Assembly: GCA_951217055.1 (NCBI GenBank)
Contig: OX578283.1
Coordinates: 372,001 to 436,000, forward strand
Direction of reading: 5' to 3'
Length of the DNA: 64,000 nucleotides
Origin: Gerris lacustris
Taxonomy: Eukaryota > Arthropoda > Insecta > Hemiptera > Gerridae
Notes under the pieces: model-generated
The model's database searches: none
What the model saw: only the letters and a program-made list of their open reading frames with translations
Told to the model about the DNA's origin: nothing
Shown: positions 60,865 to 64,000 of the stretch, in pieces
How positions within the stretch are numbered: the first letter of the stretch is position 1
Layout: each line of letters begins with the position of its first letter
Made by a program: the position numbers and the translations under genes

Positions 60865-61422
60865 GGGTCTAAGACAACTCAGACAAACTTTCTTATAAAC
60901 GAGTTCATAATTACTTAGCCCGGTTTTTTTCCATTTAATAGTTTTCGTATGTGCATTTAATTATTATTGATCATTTCATCAAAATTTATCATAAAAATAA
61001 CTTCTCCTGGGCAGGGAATCGAACCCAGGCTATCTCCGTCCGCGTTTTAAGCTTTTTTCTTAGGAACTAGATTTTTTTCAGGAAAACGGCTTATATCGTT
61101 AGATTCGTATTTAAATGGACTACATTTTAATTTTTTTTATCAAAATCGTCGGAACCGTTTTCGAGAAATAATTTTTTTTTCACGTTTTTTCAGAGTTTTG
61201 GGAGGTAGCGCCCCCAAATTTAGAGCTAAAATTCATTTCTCGATTTCGCCTCGGGGTATGATTTTTCTTAACATGTTATGCCAAATTTCGTCAAAAACAT
61301 CCCAGCAGATAGACAGACATGTTTTAAAAACCACATTTTTGGACTCAGGGGACCTCAAAAATAAAATCAAAATCGAATTTTTGCGCCATTACAATACTTT
61401 CTCTTTTACATGAGAAAGTAAA
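60865..61422 (-). mobile_element. R4 element, copy 3, nested
   Basis: Follows copy 1: AAGACAACTCAGACAAACTT, the B box region GGGAATCGAACCCAGGCTAT (one change), GGTAGCGCCCCCAAATTTAG, GACTCAGGGGACCTCAAAA, and ends CATGAGAAAGTA. Confidence 0.8.
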
Positions 61423-61439
61423 AATACGTGAATTGTTAC

Positions 61440-61860
61440 TTTCTAGGACCCGACAAAATACTAGACATAAGAAAAATCATACCCCACGGCGAAGTCGAGA
61501 ATTGAATTTTAGCTTGAAATTTGGGGGCGCTACCCCCCAACAAACTCTGAAAAAACGTGAAAAAGAATTATTTCTTGAAATCGTTTAGGTTAAAAAAAAA
61601 AAAAAAAAAAAAAAGTAGTCCATTTAATAAATACAAATCTAACAATTTAAGCCGTTTTCATGGGAAAAATCTAATTCCTGAAAAAAAAGCTTTAAACGCG
61701 GACGGAGTGAGCCCGGGTTCGATTCCCCGCCGAGGCGAAGATATTTTTATGACAAATTTTGATGAAATGTTCAATAATAATTAATTTTTTCTACAAAAAC
61801 ATGATAACTAATATATGAAAAACATTGGGCTAAGTAATTATCAACTTGTATAGGTATTCT
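61440..61860 (+). mobile_element. R4 element, copy 4, opposite orientation
   Basis: Reverse complement of the R4 body: GGGGGCGCTACCCCCCAACA, then TTTAAACGCGGACGGAGTGA and GCCCGGGTTCGATTCCCCGC (plus-strand B box), then AATTTTGATGAAATGTTC. With copy 3 it forms an inverted pair only about 20 bp apart. A poly-A run of about 20 lies at 61592-61613. Confidence 0.8.
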
Positions 61861-61996
61861 ATTTTAGCTTGATGATCTTTAACTTTTTAAAGGAAAATCT
61901 TGTAAAGTAAATATCGATGATGATGGTCAGGGAAAACCTGAAGTAGGTCAGGGAAATGTCAGGGAATTTTGTCAAGCTATATTAGTGGCCACCCTG

Positions 61997-62240
61997 TAAA
62001 ATTAATTTCTCGATTTCGCCTCGGGGTATGATTTTTCTGAACATGTATGCCAAATTTCGTCAAAATCGGCCCAGTAGTTTAGGCTCCAGGCGTCTGCACA
62101 GACGACAGACGACAGACAGACAGACATTTTTTAAAAACCACTTTTTTGGACTCAGGGGACCTCAAAACGTGTAAATCCATCAAAATCTCAAAATCGAATT
62201 TTCGCGCCGTCACAATACTTTCTCTTTATATGAGAAAGTA
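61997..62240 (-). mobile_element. R4 element, copy 2, right part
   Basis: Continues the interrupted copy from TAAAATTAATTTCTCG through GGTATGATTTTTCTGAACAT, GACTCAGGGGACCTCAAAAC and TATATGAGAAAGTA (62239). Confidence 0.85.
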
Positions 62241-62400
62241 AAAAGTGCCTACCTAAAATGCTAAAAGAAAATATGCGGACCTTGCTGCTCCAAAGAACAA
62301 TTTTTTAGGTAGAACTATCAGCGTAGGAAATATCAAGTTTTATGAGTTTTAGTAACTTGCTAGCAGGTACTTGATTTTATTACAAGCATACACTTGAAAT
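62241..62400 (+). repeat. R8-containing segment
   Basis: TTAGTAACTTGCTAGCAGGTACTTGA at about 62353-62378 is a third R8 copy. The preceding 100 bp is unassigned. Confidence 0.5.
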
Positions 62401-64000
62401 TACAGTGTTAGATATTTCTACTTGCGTTTAGACGAAACAATGGTTTTTAGCGAAAGAAATAAGTTGCACTATTCGGTGGTCGTTCCGATTCACGGTGATC
62501 CGAGCCGGTGTCAGAACAGCGAACCGTTCTGTCTTTGTGGAAGATTACCGTTTCCCGTTTTGGTCCTGAACCTGAAGTAGTAATATTTTATTCTATTGAA
62601 ACGTAAATCAAAATCATTTTACATGAAAACAAGTATTAAATATAAAATTAGAAATGAATGTGATGTTGGAGACACCGAGGCCCAAGGCTGTGTTATTCAC
62701 ATCCACTTGGTTTTATTTGTCTGTTGTCGTTGTCGTTTGTCTCTCTGGTGTTGTCTGGTTGTTGTCTCTAGTAGTTTTTATTTCTGTGGGCATCTTACAT
62801 TTATGTTTGTAACACTTTGTCGTTGAAACCGTTTTATCTCTGGAATATTATATTTAGGTTTTGTTAAAATGGCAGACAGAACAAAGTGGGTGCTAATGGA
62901 ATGTTGTGGGGCCGAGAGAACAGTGGAGGAACACCGAGTATTGTAAGCAAACTATTGCGAAGGAGAAGGCCCCCCCCCCCCCCCCTCCTTGTTCGAAATG
63001 TCTTTTAACACTTTGTTTGGATTCCGCTTTAACGCAGGATAAAACATAATGTATTAAGACTATTGTTCGATGGAAGTAACATATTTACAAAGAGAAAACT
63101 ACAAACAACACCCGATTTGCTCAATTTTTTCGTAGCTTGCCTTTACAGGGTAAAATCTAGTTTACAAGACTACGTGGCAGACATGGCAAATGGAAGTTAT
63201 TAAATATGTGGGTAGGAAGGAAGCTGTAGATTAAAGTCGATAACGATGACCAGCACTCAGTGAGAACGAAGTAACAACTAACGCCACAAAAACCAACATC
63301 AGGAAAACATCGCGGATCCAGCAGGAAAATAAGAAACTGCTTGAGCAGTTTAGAATAGTAGACACTTGACTATAAGAGGTCAGGGAGAAGACAGTGGAAA
63401 GGAATAGATGCTATTTGGCACTGGGTGCCGTCTTCCGAGCTCGACCGTACAGCGTTAGACCGAGAGAGAGACTTGGAGCTCGGGCAGGACATCCGGCAGA
63501 CGGGTCTCGAGTTGAGTTTTGTTTGGGATGTCCGGAGGGGCAAGGCTGGGTCACTTGAAGAAGATGATGTGATCATAAGGTTGTTATTTGGATTCTCTGA
63601 TGAGGGATAGTTGTGATGAAAGTGGAGCCCGAGTTGAGTGTTTGTTATTACTTGATGAGCGGTGTCGTGTTATTACACTGTGGGCTTAACTTGATGTCTT
63701 CATTACTAAGTCCCGAGTCAAGTCAACTTGATTCTATTCGAGCCTCGATGTTTCACTAAGCCTTCTCGTTATTTTATTGCGCATTTATATTTGACCTTTC
63801 ACCGGCAATTCCAGCTAACTAGCGGGCTGCCTGGCACTGCGATACCCGGCATGATTGCGTCAAGGCTTTAGTAGCGGCTAATGTTTTATTACTCTGTAGC
63901 TTTAAAGAGTTCTTCGGTCGATTATTTGTTGACAAACCAATTTGCTTTTCTACCAACACGGCAACGAAGCTACGACTGATGCGAATAGTAATCGCTTATT
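62401..64000. other. unassigned sequence
   Basis: No recognised gene. A poly-C tract of about 17 lies at 62970-62986. Around 63370-63610 the DNA is GC-richer and open on both strands (61 codons plus, 68 codons minus) with charged or Ser-rich composition. It has no recognisable domain or clear splice sites. Confidence 0.35.

Larger units (their letters stand above)
59393..61996. mobile_element. hAT-like composite element inserted in R4
   Basis: Ends CAGGGTGGCCAC (59393) and GTGGCCACCCTG (to 61996) are perfect 12-bp inverted repeats. They are flanked by TAAAA on both sides (59388-59392 and 61997-62001), a 5-bp target duplication confirmed by the uninterrupted R4 copy at 28.2 kb. Both ends have repeated TCAGGGAA-type subterminal motifs. 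CAGGGTGG ends resemble hAT elements, though hAT duplications are usually 8 bp. No transposase: the interior is R8, R1 and two R4 segments. Confidence 0.8.

Noticed and set aside
63370..63610. Host exon in the GC-richer 3' region
   Set aside because: Open on both strands, with no recognisable motif or clear splice sites.

Overview
The window reads as nuclear DNA from an invertebrate, most likely an arthropod and probably an insect. It is AT-rich and full of microsatellites and minisatellites. It carries Jockey/CR1-type non-LTR retrotransposon remnants, a mariner/Tc1 transposase relic, a non-autonomous Helitron, TIR-bearing MITE-like elements, tRNA-like B boxes and a 5S rRNA-like relic. I see no operons, bacterial genes, CRISPR array or convincing multi-exon host gene. 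The species cannot be named from the sequence.

Most of the window is layered repeats. I use working names for recurring families. R1 has ends like TTAGGGTTTYG, a roughly 290-bp internal tandem unit and a poly-C core. R2 has AGGGTCCGTAGGCAA ends and the same end design as R1. R3 carries a GACAGACAGACAC core. R4 has a tRNA-like B box and ends in GAGAAAGTA. R5 is related to R4. R6 carries GGTACACAGGGGTAC and is related to the Helitron body. R7, R8 and R9 are shorter repeats.

Layout. 1-13 kb: R1, R3 and R6 copies, TA microsatellites, three minisatellites and a 5'-truncated retrotransposon with a reverse transcriptase frame (8.35-9.88 kb). 13.1-18.2 kb: a 2.1-kb foldback element with perfect 41-bp inverted ends, a decayed relative of it hosting a MITE, and a TA-flanked MITE. 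20-26 kb: minisatellites and the transposase relic. 28.2-29.4 kb: an R4 copy beside a near-perfect 580-bp palindrome, each arm of which holds the same exon-like 34-codon frame with splice-like borders. 31.4-33.7 kb: a diverged tandem array of about 650-bp units. 35-37 kb: two R2 copies. 42.8-43.7 kb: a 27-bp minisatellite. 46.3-47.5 kb: a Helitron with recognisable ends. 50.6-52.2 kb: a Jockey-type element on the minus strand. 54-55.2 kb: two minisatellites. 55.7-62.2 kb: nested elements whose order of insertion can be partly read.

The only protein-coding potential with recognisable homology belongs to transposable elements. Thirteen minisatellites cover roughly 7% of the window, and their long open frames are artefacts of repeat periodicity. 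The strongest candidates for something undescribed are the exon-bearing palindrome, the large foldback family, the 650-bp array, and the R1/R2 families, whose slippage-prone cores appear to seed new satellites.
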